From Takakia lepidozioides (Eukaryota > Streptophyta > Takakiopsida > Takakiales > Takakiaceae), in NCBI GenBank assembly GCA_030704615.1, contig CM060732.1:33213053-33277052 (forward strand): a stretch of 64,000 nucleotides of DNA. The letters run 5' to 3'. Positions 22,875 to 34,967 of this stretch are shown piece by piece (the first letter of the stretch is position 1; each line of letters starts with the position of its first letter). The notes under the pieces are model-generated. The model made no database searches. It saw nothing but the letters and a program-made list of their open reading frames with translations, and was not told where the DNA came from. The translations under genes were made by a program, and so were the position numbers.

Positions 22875-23594
22875 AGTATCTTCAGATGCTGCTTTGGAAC
22901 TCTTCCCATTCGTAGGTGAATTCTGTCACTACATGTATCACTGTCTTCATCACAGACTTGATCTTGTCCAAGGGTTGGCTGAACATCATCACCACGTATA
23001 CGGGGTGCTCGGAGGTACAAGGAGGCCACCTGCTCTGGAGTAACCGGTACCGCTCGGCTGCATGTTGGGCCATCAGTAACCAGAGTCTCCTCTAGTCTTT
23101 GTGGGGCTAACAATCCTTCCACTTCCGCCACATCATCATTATCAATTGATATGTCGCAGACCACTCTACGTGCTAGGGTGTTCTTCTCCAAGACGACTTT
23201 CCACCCCGGCTCCTTCACACAATCAGAAAAAAACACTTGATCAACCTGGCCAGGAAACACAAAAGGTTGCTCAGAAGGTGGAAGCATACGGTTAAAATTG
23301 ACAAGTGTGAAGCCAGCATCATCCTGCTTCATTGACATGGGTTGACGACCCACGCGACTCGCCCGTATCCACGAACACAAAACACATAGGCTGTGTTTGG
23401 CCATAGTCAATTTGCAAAATCTCCCTTATAAGACCCACATATCTTGTAGGTTTCTCCATGTCATTGCCTGAATTGTTGGTAATGGGCTGGTGCTGGAACA
23501 GATGAGACTCCACAATCAAAAGACCCATACTTGTTGTGTTCATGCCGGGGGATGTAACCCTGTAATGGTTACCATACGTTGTCATACTCTTGAA
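22817..23594 (-). pseudogene. CACTA (tnp2-type) transposase, 3' part
   Basis: Leftward frames carry FKSMTTYGNHYRVTSPG and RYVGLIREILQIDYG, then FTLVNFNRMLP and PFVFPGQVDQVFF...PGWKVVLEKN. These are the C-terminal tnp2-associated (DUF4216-like) module of plant CACTA transposases. A frame change occurs at about 23340. It is the direct continuation of the exon that ends at 34990; element 2 (23606-34978) separates them. Confidence 0.85.
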
Positions 23595-23605
23595 TGACAG
23601 GGCAG
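23595..23605 (+). repeat. Target-site duplication, left copy (TGACAGGGCAG)
   Basis: An 11-bp direct repeat identical to 34979-34989. On the minus strand it encodes part of FTALS in the interrupted CACTA transposase. Removing the element and one copy restores a single reading frame across the site. Confidence 0.93.
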
Positions 23606-23617
23606 CAACGACGCAAT

Positions 23618-23760
23618 GGCGTGAGCGTTGCACGTGAGCGCGCGAGCGTACGCTCACGCAGGAGTGACGTGGCGTGAGCGTACGCTCACGCCAGCTGACG
23701 TGGCGTGAGCCTGCACACATGCTGACGTGGCGTGAGCGTCATGTCGCAGCTGATGTTGGC
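23618..23760. repeat. Left terminal and subterminal repeats of element 2
   Basis: Starts with GGCGTGAGC and contains repeated GACGTGGCGTGAGC blocks, plus a perfect 22-bp palindrome at 23671-23692 built from GGCGTGAGCGT and its reverse complement. A second GAGCGTACGCTC dyad is at 23644-23655. The same blocks occur inverted at 34850-34967. Confidence 0.85.
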
Positions 23761-24251
23761 GGTAAATGATGACGTGGCACTGTCCGTCAACTGCCACGTC
23801 AGCATTAACATGCGCCGCCTATAACCGTGGATGGTCCTATGACCGTGGAATTAATGCAGGGAATCTTGCCTAAATAGAATCAAGACGAGCGTTGAGGCCT
23901 ACAATTGCAGCATCCAACATTGTGCATTACAAATGTTTGTTTCACTTTTACAATTACGAAGACGACAAATATCCTCACAAAGTGTGCGCCATAAAGGCTG
24001 CCACGAGAAGACTTCTTCCCTCCTCAAATAACAATGAGAGTTATGATCATCTTCAAAAGATGATTGTAGTGCATAGCGACAGCAAGACATGTAGACTTCG
24101 AAAGTGCAATGACAAATGTGCACTACCTAAAAGTTGTCACTCAGACCTCACTCCGTATAGTTGGAGGCCATATCATTGCACAGCCGACGAATTGATGTGA
24201 ATTACACATTTCAAATCATGGTCATCCACATACCACATTACATAGTTCATG
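23761..24251. other. Element 2 interior, 3' of transposase
   Basis: An open frame at 23892-24200 on the plus strand has no recognisable similarity and sits in transposon flanking sequence. I see no convincing gene or repeat here. Confidence 0.4.
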
Positions 24252-27200
24252 CTACCCATGTGTTGTATCCCGCTGCAAAAGAGTATCGACCTCGTTGAAA
24301 CTCATAGTGGCCTGGTGAATGAAGTTGTCACGTTTGGGATCGCAAACCATCCTCCTCAAAAATATGAAATACAAATGTTTGCAGGGTATGAATTTACCTC
24401 TCTTGCCCAAACTGGTTGATAGCATATTCACAAAATCAGGACATGTGCAATTGGGGAAATTGGAAACCGTGATGTCGTAGGTCCTGTCATGAACAGCAGA
24501 TGTGGAAGTGATGATTGTGAATACCCGACCATATCCTGGATCGGGTACTTCCGTGGTGCTTCCGACACGAGCTTGGAGCATTCTTGCGGACTCCACTTTG
24601 CCAAAGTGTTCAGCGGTTGGAGGGAAACGCCGAACGAGCTTTCCATCTCGTTTGGTTGGCCACAAGTCAGGATTTGCCGGGGGGACCCGGGAGGACGCAG
24701 GAATAGTAGCACATGCATGGAGTTGGGGTTGTCTCGCAAGGGAAAAACCTGCCTCCTCCAGCATTTCAATCTCCTGAAAGCTGAGATGTGTTCCCACCTT
24801 CACGGGCCAAACGGTTGGAGGAGATGGCTTCATCACTACGGAAGGACGCACAGTTCCATGCACACATCTGGCACAATCATCTGCGCAGAACCAGAACTTG
24901 TGGTTCTTGGCTTCTGGTTGACCGTATGGACGCATCAAGCCCGTGAAAGTCGGAGCAGGAGTTCGGGCACCACCTCTGGATATAGATGAAGTGCACTTCT
25001 CGAAATTAGTTGCCCTGATCGCTGTACATTTCACACGAGACCCGACACTTGTGCGTTCTATGTGCCAAACGTGGTCGGGGCATGCGGACTCAAGCACATC
25101 AAGGGGGTTGTTTCTCTCCTGCACCATTTCAGTGGCACGGTTTGATGCTGGAGCTTGCCGTCGTGTTGGAGGTTCCTCCACAATGGAGGTACCGGACACG
25201 GAGCTGTCATGCAGGGGAACACGAGGCTTCGAGAAGTTATCACGGTCTGCCCTGTGGGAATCTGAATCCGAACCAGGTGGAGTGTTCAATTTCCTCTACA
25301 GGAGCCGAATCTCTCCTCCCCTTCAAGATGTGGAACTCTAGAAACAAGTGGCGTTCCCTGGGCATACATGCTCACCGCCCGTGCTATCTTGATTGGATCC
25401 CCAGATCTGTTTGCAGCACGCAACATCAACTCCGATTTGTCCGGACCCTTGCCACCAACCCCACCTCGTAAGAAATCACGGTATCGGGTTTGTTGTTGCA
25501 AGGCACGTATCAAATCATCTGTTGTTGCCACATACAAATCCCGACCTCTTTTCCCAGACTGCTGCAACCATGCATTGTGCACAGTTTCTCTGCCAATTGC
25601 AAGATGGCATGTCTGCCATTTCCTCAATGGACATGTTCTGCAAAGAGGATAACCACACTTCAGAATAGTGCACAGGAAACAACATAAAGAAAGCAATGAG
25701 TCAAAAATATGGAAAGCAAATGTATGAATAAAGCATGAAATAGAAGCCTCGTACCATTGTCATGGCTGCTCCCCACTGTCTATACCGGAAGTGCCAAAAC
25801 GCCAGCCAATCTTCCAATGCTCTCATACTCTCAAGTGATGCAGCTCCAGAAGAGAACCACCAGGCACGAATTGTCTGGAACAAAGTGTCCGCCTCCTTCA
25901 TTGTTCTAGCATCTTTGTACTCTTTGCACAATTTACGGTGCTGAGTCTGCATCTCTGGTTTGATGTCCGACTTTGTATGTTTTTCCAGAGATTGTGTCCA
26001 ATGGAATAGACATGTACGCTCTCTTCCTGGCATAGGCACTTTTGGGTCGCCCGATCCGAAGACAATACGAATAGCATTGAAATTTGCTTGAGCACTATCC
26101 GCCATGAAACCTGCGAAATTTGGAGATGGCAGCCCATGGCAGCCCATGACACGTATCAGGGAATTCCACATGAGCTTCTGGGATTCCGTATCCTCGGATT
26201 GCATGTCACAAACTGCAATTGTCATAACTCGTTGGTACACTGGATCGTAGACATGACAAGCCATTGTCGTCCAATCCTTCACTCGTTTCACATGATCAAA
26301 CATAAGAAAACAGTTCTGCAAGTCCCCAGTCTTCTGCATCCGCTTCACGAGGCTAACCCCACTGCCCTCCCCAACAGTCGACATTTTGAAAAGAAAAACT
26401 TTGATGGCACCTTGACCTGGGAATACATTGTCCTGGATGTAATCGTACTTGCTCAGTCGTTTCAATTCCAAAATATTGTCTATGTAGCCTCTGATCCCAG
26501 AGCCCATTCTCAATGCATTGATCTGATGCCGAATGTTAGGTGAACTTAAAGTGGAGAAATGATCCATGACCAGGTCCAATGCTGCACCCCGTCAAGTTTA
26601 GTCCCCACAGAATCTCCTTCACTCAAAATATGGCTTTCCAAGAAGGACTTGCTTGCGCCAAGAGCAATTGCAGATGTTGTTGCGGATGGGTTTCTCCCGA
26701 ACTCCTGTTTGATCAACCTCGATACTGTCTCAACACTCTCCCTGTAATCCCCCTTCGAGACAGGATGGTTATGGAATCCAAAATGCACACAAGCTCTCGT
26801 CATTGTATTCAAACGGTGGACAACATAGTACATTCTTGCTCCGCAGAGCGCCAAGCAGGATGGCACAAGTTTGCAGAATTTGCAGACGAAAGTGTTTGCC
26901 GGTGGAGGGGCAGTCCCAGGCTGAAATGGATTCTCCGCCAGACCCTCCCATTCGCTTTGATTATGAACTCCAGACTGAAGAAAGTGTCTGCAATTCAAAT
27001 TATCACACCTAAGGTGTCCATTGCAAACTGTCCTCCTGAAAACAAGCTTGTCATCATTCTGAATATTGGATGTTTTTGTTCTGCACCACGGGTGCCCGTC
27101 GTGTTTCTTGTCCATTCCATGCATCATGATTGTTACACCTCCAACTCGCGGAGGAGGAGGCAGCTCGAATAGGATATCGCCATCAAAAGTCTCCGGCAAG

Positions 27201-27769
27201 AACTTCACAGGCACCTGCTTCAAAGATTCCCAATCAATTCCCCGCAACTCGCTTTTGAATCCAGCCATTCCTCCCATCGCCCGCAATTTTGGAATGACAC
27301 TACAAATCTCTTCTTCATCAGCTTCTGCAACCACAGTAGGAAGGACTGGATTTGGAATTTCACTTATGTCATCATCGGAAGAATCCGAAAGCTCAACGAT
27401 TGGAGTGGAGGAAGTCTGTTCTTTTTTCACCACCACCTCCCTCTTGTCTTCAACGACCGAAGCAGCAGTCCCGGGCGTCACATATGACCCAAGGGACTTT
27501 CGCCGAGGCTCTCCAAGTACTCTGTATCGACCAGGACGCACTCTCCACTGGCTGATATGAGCCGTCTCATCACGGTTTTGGAAAGAATATTTCACCAACT
27601 TCCCTTTCAGATCGTAAACCCTCTTTCTCCAAAAGATGGAGCCATTCTGCAGCTGAAAACGGGTAGCCAAGACATGTTCCAGAACAATTGCAAATCCATT
27701 GTCAAGGACTTCCTGGGAGAACGGCACTGGTTTGTCGTCTGAGAAGAACTCCGCTTCAGAGGAAGCCAT
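24252..27769 (-). pseudogene. MULE-type transposase, copy 2 (element 2)
   Basis: Transposase of about 1130 codons from the ATG at 27769 (MASSEAEFF). It contains GHPWC, CNGHLRCDNLNC and CKFC followed by RACVHFGFHNHP, a WRKY/GCM1-type zinc domain. The catalytic core has LMFDHVK, FMADSAQAN and CLFHWTQ; the C-terminal SWIM finger is CTCPDF ... PCKHLYFIFL. One intron (25638-25754) matches the copy 1 intron in position. A single-base deletion relative to copy 3 at about 25289 (TGTAGAGG against TGTAAGAGG) shifts the frame between the SCRG and MNTPP segments; otherwise the frame is open. Read divergently from MTase B with 860 bp between the start regions. Confidence 0.85.
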
Positions 27770-28627
27770 CTTCCTTCCTCGAGTATGTTTGTACCTTGCT
27801 ATCGCAGATCTAGTGTAAATCGGTTTACTGCTGTCTCCAGAACACAGTTGAAGAATGAGCAGAGCATATGGCGGAGGAAGCTCAGATAACGACTGTGCAT
27901 ATTCTGTTATTCATTCCAGATATGCAGCCGTCCATTTTAATTACTTTTCTTGTGGGCCCAGTGGTCAGAGAATCCATAGGGGCAGTGTCGGCAACTGTTA
28001 AACCGTTAATCAGAACCTCATCAATAAACCCAATAACAAAGCCGACTTCCTGGAAGCATGCCACAGGATCCGAGAATGGGATTGCAGATTAAGTAAATGT
28101 ATCTATATACTACTACTACCATGATCATGCGCACCTGGAAAGTTCCAAATGTGCAACGAATGTGGGGTGATGGATAACAAGGATGACCGTGTATGATATT
28201 CCAAAATTTGTCATCAAACTCTCGTTCATTTATATTTATTTGTTTAAGACTGCGCATCAATTTCTGGGATTCGCTGTTCTTTTTAAATATTGAACCAGTT
28301 ATAATTTAGAACACGCCGTTTTGTTTTGGGCGGCACACGTCAGACATCCATAACTGAATACGAACAGCTGTACACCAATTGCTGGCATGTGCACTAATAT
28401 CGAAACGACTATGTGTAACGGTCACGCGGGAGGGAATCCGATGCTTCTAGAGACACGCAAGAACACAGGCAATCCCGCAAGAAATCGGGAGTCACTGCGT
28501 TTTTCTACTTTTCGCGCTTAGAGGGAGAGTGGTAGTCAAGCTGGAGAGGGTTCCTTCTAGAATACGAAAGAGAAGAAAGTCTCTTTATTTTACTTCCCTT
28601 AGAGAGAGACGCAGAGCAAGAGAGAAA
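27770..28627. promoter_or_regulatory. Bidirectional intergenic region of element 2
   Basis: Lies between the divergent transposase and MTase B starts, equivalent to 6707-9197 in element 1 but shorter and without a palindrome array. No promoter element is assigned. The MTase B iterons begin instead in its first intron. Confidence 0.5.
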
Positions 28628-29007
28628 ATGACGAGGCGTCGTTTGTGGAGAACACAGGGCCAAGGCAGCAGGTGAACGCGGAGACTGATTCACAAGAGCA
28701 GACGGAGACTGAGGCAGCGGGCTGCGACACACAGCCGGCGATAAGAGTGCGCCAGCCTGTGGAGGCAGAGATGAATCGCAGGGACACTGAAGAAGGTGGA
28801 AGCACGCGGAACGCCGAACCTGAAGAAGGTCAAGAAACCCTTGCGCAGACAGAAACTCCAGCAGATGTGAGAGGGAAGAGGAAAGCTGCAGAAGGGGATC
28901 AAAGTTCAAAAACCTAAGAAGGTGCCAGTAAGTTTTATCATATAGTCTATGTGATTGCCTTTCAAGGAGTCCTTCCTCTTCCATTCTTTAGCAGGAACTA
29001 CTGAATC

Positions 29008-29327
29008 GCGAGCGTCGTTAACGCCATTCGATTCTGCTCATGAGATTTATGTACCTATGTGTTTGAAGAGAGAGTCTGCACTTACTATTCTCCCTAAACT
29101 ACACTGAATGTCGTTGCCGCCAATCAGTTGCACATATATGTCATTACACAACACCGATCCGGCAGGTTGTTATCTTTTGTGATTGTCGTTAACGCCGTTC
29201 GCTATCGCTCTCGCTTTGTTTTGAATACGGCAGTCTCGGCTTTGCATGTGTAGATTGTGCTGAATTCTTTCACACCATTCATGGTGAGTTTCCTTGATAC
29301 AGAGTGATGGTCGTTACCGCCATTCAC
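29008..29327. repeat. Four iterons in MTase B intron 1
   Basis: 24-bp dyads at 29008-29031, 29104-29127, 29179-29202 and 29304-29327, each with a central TCGTTNNCG. The last reads GTGATGGTCG, centre TTAC, CGCCATTCAC, intermediate between the element 2 main array and the MTase C iterons. Confidence 0.8.
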
Positions 29328-31114
29328 TATTTGCAAATGACTTAGTCAGAACTGAATGGCATCGTGCAGAAAACTGTGAGGTCGAAGCCTACAGGATCAG
29401 AGGGGAAAGGATCTGGAGATGGGGACGAGTCCGCAAAAAGCTCAGAGAATACAGATGAAGCAGATGAATCCGAAGTGCACTACCTTGACAAGGTGAAAGA
29501 ACTCATGTCATTCCAGAAGGTAAACTCTCAGGAGGTTATAAGGGACATGCTCGTATCTGGAGGGCGTCTGGACATACCTCTGTGCCGGATGATATCAATG
29601 CCTGTTGTGCGTCCACCTCTTTCCCATGACATAACAAAATTGGAGAGTGATTTTGTGCATGGATATAGACTTGGTGCACAAGTTTTTTATGTGTCACTGA
29701 CGGATATAAATGGGAAAAGCACATTAGTTTCTCCAGAGATCAGTGAAACTGGGATGAGTGCTGGAAAGATGCCAATGAGGAGTTCGAGCTGGGCCTCATG
29801 ATGGGAAAGAACACCCAGCAATTTTGCAACCACATGTTCTACGTCTGGGACGGCAACCACCGATTGCTGGCATGGATGGGATACATTCAGAAACACCATT
29901 CGAAAGACAAAGACAAGCATGTTGCTGTGGAGGCAATGGTTTTGGATCCAGGAAACGACATCGCTAGGCTTCTTACAGCTATGCACGACGTGAACAAGTA
30001 AGTCATCCAGGAGATTTGATTCCCTCTGTAGTGTCTTGTTGATCCTCAAAAAACAGTGTTAAGGAATGCAATGTTTTCAATGTTTTTGCAGATCGACAGA
30101 GAAATCGCATGTGACAACAAGCTTGGTTCACACACTATTCCGAATTCAGAGGATTGGTCTGATGAAGCTGGATGATTTTCGGACAGTACTACCACCCAAT
30201 ATCATCAAGAAGTGCGAAACAGGAAGAGCTGCAGGCACTTGGTATTCTTTGACACGAGAGGCGTTTCTGGAGTACATGTATGCGGTAAGCCCGAGTCTGT
30301 AATCTGTTTACTTTTCGAATACATGTTTAGAGTCCCTTCGGAGCTAATCACTACTTGAATGAATGCAGCAAGAACTGGCAGAGGCAGCTGAGAAGGGAAA
30401 ATCCGAATATTACCGCACTACACCAGAGGAACTAAGGACATCAAAGGGTGTGGAAGCTGCAATAAAGAAGGAGTTTGAGATGCGAAGAACCAATTGATGT
30501 CAGCCTTCGGAAAGCAGCTTAGAATAGTAGATCCTGGACTGGTCCTGAGTTCCTTCAGCAGATCAAAACACACTATGACAAGCATGTGCATCCGGAGATG
30601 CAGCAGGAGAAATTGCACGGCTGGCCATATCGATGGTCGACCCACAAACAAAAATAAGGTGGCTGGAGATATGGAACTCAGATCAAACAGTAAAGGACTT
30701 GAATCAGTTCCCAAAGAGCACCATACAGCCTGGCACAAAGGTGGAAGGAATCAGTGATTTGGTGTTTGATAACTAGCTCCACAAGGCTACATTTTGGAGT
30801 CAGGTGTGTATTCGAACATGCTGTTTCTTATCTTCAAGTATGTGATGTGTTTCTTTTTTGCAATTCTGACAAATATTCTATTTGCAGCTGGAAAAGCGCG
30901 CCGTCATTGTGCTGGATCAGACTTTGAAGGACCTGAACATTGCGATTGTTTCCCCTCCCCAAATGTCATTGGAGGCATACATAAGGAAGTGGAGAGGTCT
31001 CACGTGGAGATACTGTTTTTTCCGGGAGTTCTCCCAAAGATGGTAACATTTACGGTCCAACGACTTTGACAGTCAGGTTGGAGGAGAGTGGGCCATGATG
31101 CGAGTTGTGTACAG

Positions 31115-32058
31115 GTGAAATGTCATACTTGAAACTCTACTTTTTTTTGGGAAAAATTGTGGCTTCATATAGGATTGCAATCTTAGATCCAGATTGAATG
31201 TCGTTGACGACATTCACTTCTTTGTCTGAGTCATTCTTAAGCGAGTATATGAATTCACCTGGTTAGGATCTAAGGGTGCAATTATATTGTCCCTGAGTAG
31301 AATGATAATGTCCTTGAATGGCGTTGACGACATTCACATACGGAGTGTGTTGTGTGGTCCTCAGGTTATTTAAATTTTTGTAATGTCCATAGAGGATACA
31401 ATGAGGGTTGATCACTTCATTTTGCTGAATGTCAATGCAGACATTCAGTTGTTCTGCATTGTTTTTCCTCTTGCGATGAATATGGAGGCTTCATAAGCTC
31501 TGTTTATAGAAATCCAAAGTGACTGTCGTTGACGACATTCACAGCTGTGTCTGTATTATTAAAAAACGACAAATTCAATTTTCATGGATTGGGGAGCTAA
31601 GTATTGGTTTCTTTTTGTATTTTTGTGAATGGCGTTGGCGCCATTCACATACAGTGATGTTGTGAGGTCCTCAGTGATAGGTTCGTTATGAATGTGCATT
31701 GAGTTTTCCTGGTTGGTTCCTTACTCAATTTTTTATTTCCACCCTGTGATTTTGCTTCATTTCAGTAATAATTTGGCTTCATTCTTGAATGTCGTTGACG
31801 ACATTCACTTCTATGTCTGTGTCATTTCTAATCGCATATTTGCTTTCACCTGGATTAGGATGTATTTACAGTGTCATGGATGGAATGTTCTGAATGGCGT
31901 TGACGACATTCATATCTGGAGCAGTAGTGGTTTTGAAAAGGTCCTTGAAAGCCTTGGAGCAGTTGTCAGAGCCATTTGTATCCATGTTTTATTCTTTCTG
32001 TTCTACTTGCATCTTTCTCACTGAGCGCTTTTGTGGGGGGATTCATCTCTTTTTTCAG
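31115..32058 (+). other. Array-bearing intron of MTase B
   Basis: Donor ACAG|GTGAAA after MRVVY, acceptor TTTTTCAG|GTACACG. It has the same codon position and phase as 2543-4175 in MTase A. It holds the seven-iteron array. Confidence 0.85.
31194..31913. repeat. Iteron array of element 2 (seven 22-24-bp palindromes)
   Basis: Palindromes at 31194-31217, 31314-31337, 31426-31447, 31519-31542, 31625-31648, 31785-31808 and 31890-31913. The typical form is arm TGAATGTCG or TGAATGGCG, a four-base centre (TTGA or TTGG), and the inverse arm. Spacing is 95-160 bp, and intervening sequence is partly repeated (compare 31218-31275 with 31809-31865). Only the palindromes are strongly kept. Confidence 0.92.
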
Positions 32059-33251
32059 GTACACGAAATTGTGGCTTATGGAAGGAAATGAAGGAAATCC
32101 TGAGCGGAATTCCCGACTATCTTGACATGTGGTCGGACCCTGCAACGATCCAACCATGTATACTGCAGGGATATTGAAGGACTGGAGTCCTTCTCACTTC
32201 AGAGACTGTGGGTGGTACCTTGACTTCCCACCTGAGCACACGACCTTTCAAGAACAGCATATGAAATACTTGAACAATAACGCTGAGATGCTGGCGCCTT
32301 TGACTGACGAGGAGTATATAACGAAACATAGCAACCTTGGCTGCCAAGGAGCCTGATGCTCAGGGAACGCCGCAGAAGGGAAAGAAGGCGGGCCGCAAAC
32401 CAAAAGACAAGGCTGTTGATGTCATAGCCATCTCACCAGCAAAGCCAAAGGACAAAGACAAGTCCAAAGAGAAGGAAAAAGGACAAGGGGAAGGAGAATG
32501 AAAATGAGATGGAGATGGAGAGTGGGCAGGACTTTAGTGCTGGAAGATATACCCGCACTCTTCAGTGCGTGTTCGATGCCAAGCCACACCCTTCCCGTTC
32601 TGATTCAGCAGGAGAGATGAAAATTGTTAATGAGGGTTGGCTTTCGATGATGCAGAGTCGAAAGAGAGGATACACTGGGGTGCCATCCCCTACCTGGGAC
32701 AATATAATCTCATTCCTCAATCTGGTGAGAATTCCACTTTCTTTCCTTTTTCTCTGAATGTTTTTTTTCAGATTTCAGTCTCGCTTCTTTGAAAACATTC
32801 TTGCCATCGTCTTATAAAAAACATGTCTGTTGCAGGTGAGCACAGGTCCCACCTTCGTGTGCGGTGTGCAGAAAACTTATGCGGCCGACATTGTCATTCT
32901 CGACATCCCGGATGGCCAGGCTGTCCCAGAAGTTCTTCCAAAGGGCAAGACGCCAGGGTGGAACAAATTCGAGGACAACTACTGGAGTTGGGTATTCGCG
33001 GTTCTGTAACAATTTCCTCTCTGATGCAGGGACACTTCTGCTTTTTCAGTCATGTGACAATGATAGTCGTCGGGCATTGGCATCATACCTCAAGTCTTCA
33101 GAGGGTTTGAAGTTTTGCGCACAGGAATTGTGTGAACAGCCTCTACCTTGTGAAAGGGGGTTTCCCTGGTCAGCTGGTATGCCGTCTGCCTTCTGCTTAT
33201 GCTTTGATCATGAGTTTCAATTTTCTCTGCAGCTCCACTCTAGTAGAATGT

Positions 33252-33275
33252 TTTATGATCGACACCGATCATCAA
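33252..33275. repeat. Single C-type iteron in a downstream MTase B intron
   Basis: Left arm TTTATGATCG, centre ACAC, right arm CGATCATCAA. It matches the MTase C iteron type rather than the seven-unit array of its own element, and sits in the intron equivalent to that of iteron C3. Confidence 0.7.
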
Positions 33276-34275
33276 CGATTCATGGTTTTTGGTGTCAGAG
33301 TTCTGAATAGCCGATGTACACACTTCCACTTTAGATTGTGTTTACCACACTAACCTGCTATCTTTGGCAGACGAGGATGTTCGAGGCGATCTGCCTGCGG
33401 AGGATTCGCACATCAAAGACACCATCCTCCATCCGCAGCTTTGAGATTTCTGACCAGGGTTGTTTCGTCAACCCCCCCTATGAGCCCCATGTCGATGACA
33501 TTTTGTACAACTTCATGCAGTCCAGTCAGACTCTGAAGAGACCAGATGGCACTCCCTGGAGAGGTGCAAAGGAAAAGTCACCAGCATTCATGCAAATACT
33601 GCTGGAGTCATGCAGCCACCGCTCTGCACGGGTGGTCGATCTTTCTGTGTCCACAGGTTCGTTTTCTCCCTTCCGAATTGGTTTCCTTTCAATAGTTTCA
33701 TCTGCTTAAATCCCCTCCTCCAAACTGCTTATGTTCTCCTGTCTGGTGCAGGAGCAACTTACCACGCATGCAAGGCAGGCGGAAGAAGCCTTTTTGGTAT
33801 GGAGGGTGATTCTGACCTCTACAACACAGTGCTCCTCCCCCTTTTGTCTGGCTCCACTTCAGGCACACAGACTGATCGTATTCATATTCGAAATGATGAC
33901 GATCCCGAAGATAAGCAGGTCGACAACGACTTTTCATGTGAGTAAGTGCTAAACCCTCTTTGGGAGTCATACTCAATTTCTCGATAACATCAAAGTTACA
34001 GTAATAACTTTTTCAGGCTGTCTTTCAGGAAAGCCAGCGGTGGATCTTCAGGAGATACAGTCATTTCTGGCGAGTCTGTTTTCGACAGCCCCCTTTCCAA
34101 TTTTCTGCTCCCTGTTTATGCCGAAGCAATGGCACTTCACGCGTCCGAGTCCCTATCCCCTGACTTTTTAGTGGCCAGCCGTAGGTGTATCCAGCGTGGA
34201 TCCGGTGTTCTAAAATACTTAGACTTAGATGCAGAGGAAGAGGGGATACATTGTACTGACTCTGAGTCAGACTGA

Positions 34276-34958
34276 ACGGTATTCTTTTAATATTCATTTT
34301 CATATTATCTGGAAACGTTGAATCCCCTTACTCTACCGTAGTTGTTCCTTTAGAACAAATAATAATCACAGAATCAACTTTCGTTTAAATTGCTATATGT
34401 ATGAATCCATCTCACAAACCTTCCTGACTCTTCTCATATCCATTGTGCATTCATCTACACTGTATTCATGCGTGCTCCATTCATGAAAGCTTCCTTTGTA
34501 CAACATCCATTGTACATTCATCCTCTGTACTCTTTAATCCACCCCACAAACCTTCCACACTCATTTCATATACTTTGTGCATTCGTCAAAAGATTTGGTC
34601 ATGCATCTTCCTGTCATGAATTTTTGTCATTGCTCAACATCCATTATACATTCATCCATTTTACTCTTATCCATCCGTCATTCATCCATCTACATAGATT
34701 TTTCAAACTCATCCATCTGTTTATCATCCAACTGTACATTCATCCATCATTTATTCAATGCCTTTTATTATGTCGTCCAGCTTGTTTCCGCGGTAAAGGG
34801 TGCCAATCCGCGGGAATACACTCCACTTCTTTCTGGGTGCGTGGTGACTCGGCCTCCACGTGTGATGACGTGGACTGAGACCCGTGATGTGGCATTTGCG
34901 CAAGGTGACGTGGCGTGAGCGCAGTCGCGCTCACGCGCTCACGTGCTCACGTGACCAG
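34276..34958. other. Element 2 right subterminal region
   Basis: AT-rich with repeated TACATTCATCCAT-like words (34440-34760), then GACGTGGCGTGAGC blocks matching the left end. No gene. Confidence 0.6.
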
Positions 34959-34967
34959 GCTCACGCC
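34959..34967 (-). repeat. Right terminal repeat core of element 2
   Basis: GCTCACGCC, the inverse of GGCGTGAGC at 23618-23626, followed by 11 bp to the element end. Overlapping CACGTGAGC units lie inside it. Confidence 0.85.

Larger units (their letters stand above)
28628..34275 (+). pseudogene. ParB/Srx-like domain plus beta-class amino-methyltransferase (MTase B)
   Basis: Exons in order: a Glu/Thr-rich N-terminus (28628-28917); ParB-like IPLCRM ... VWDGNHRLLAW (29364-30000, DGNHR at 29849-29863); RSTEKSHVTTSL (30090-30285); EELRTSKGVEA and DPGL (30370-30770); LEKRAVIV to VVYR (30889-31114); YTKLWLMEG and GWYLDFPPE (32059-32355); a Lys-rich linker; motif IV VILDIPDG (32902-32916); YWSWVF ... 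DAGTLLLF; MFEAICLRRI ... VVDLSVSTG (motif I, near 33640) and ATYHACKAGGRSLFGMEGD (33752 on); then an acidic tail to the TGA at 34273. Frame losses near 29750 and 32997, and a start that does not match the frame, mark it as damaged. Functionally it is assigned like MTase A. Confidence 0.75.

Noticed and set aside
23892-24200. 102-codon plus-strand frame in element 2
   Set aside because: No similarity to a known family and no equivalent in element 1; probably chance.
28505-28984. Ser/Leu-rich minus-strand frame opposite MTase B exon 1
   Set aside because: Antisense of a low-complexity Glu/Thr-rich coding segment.
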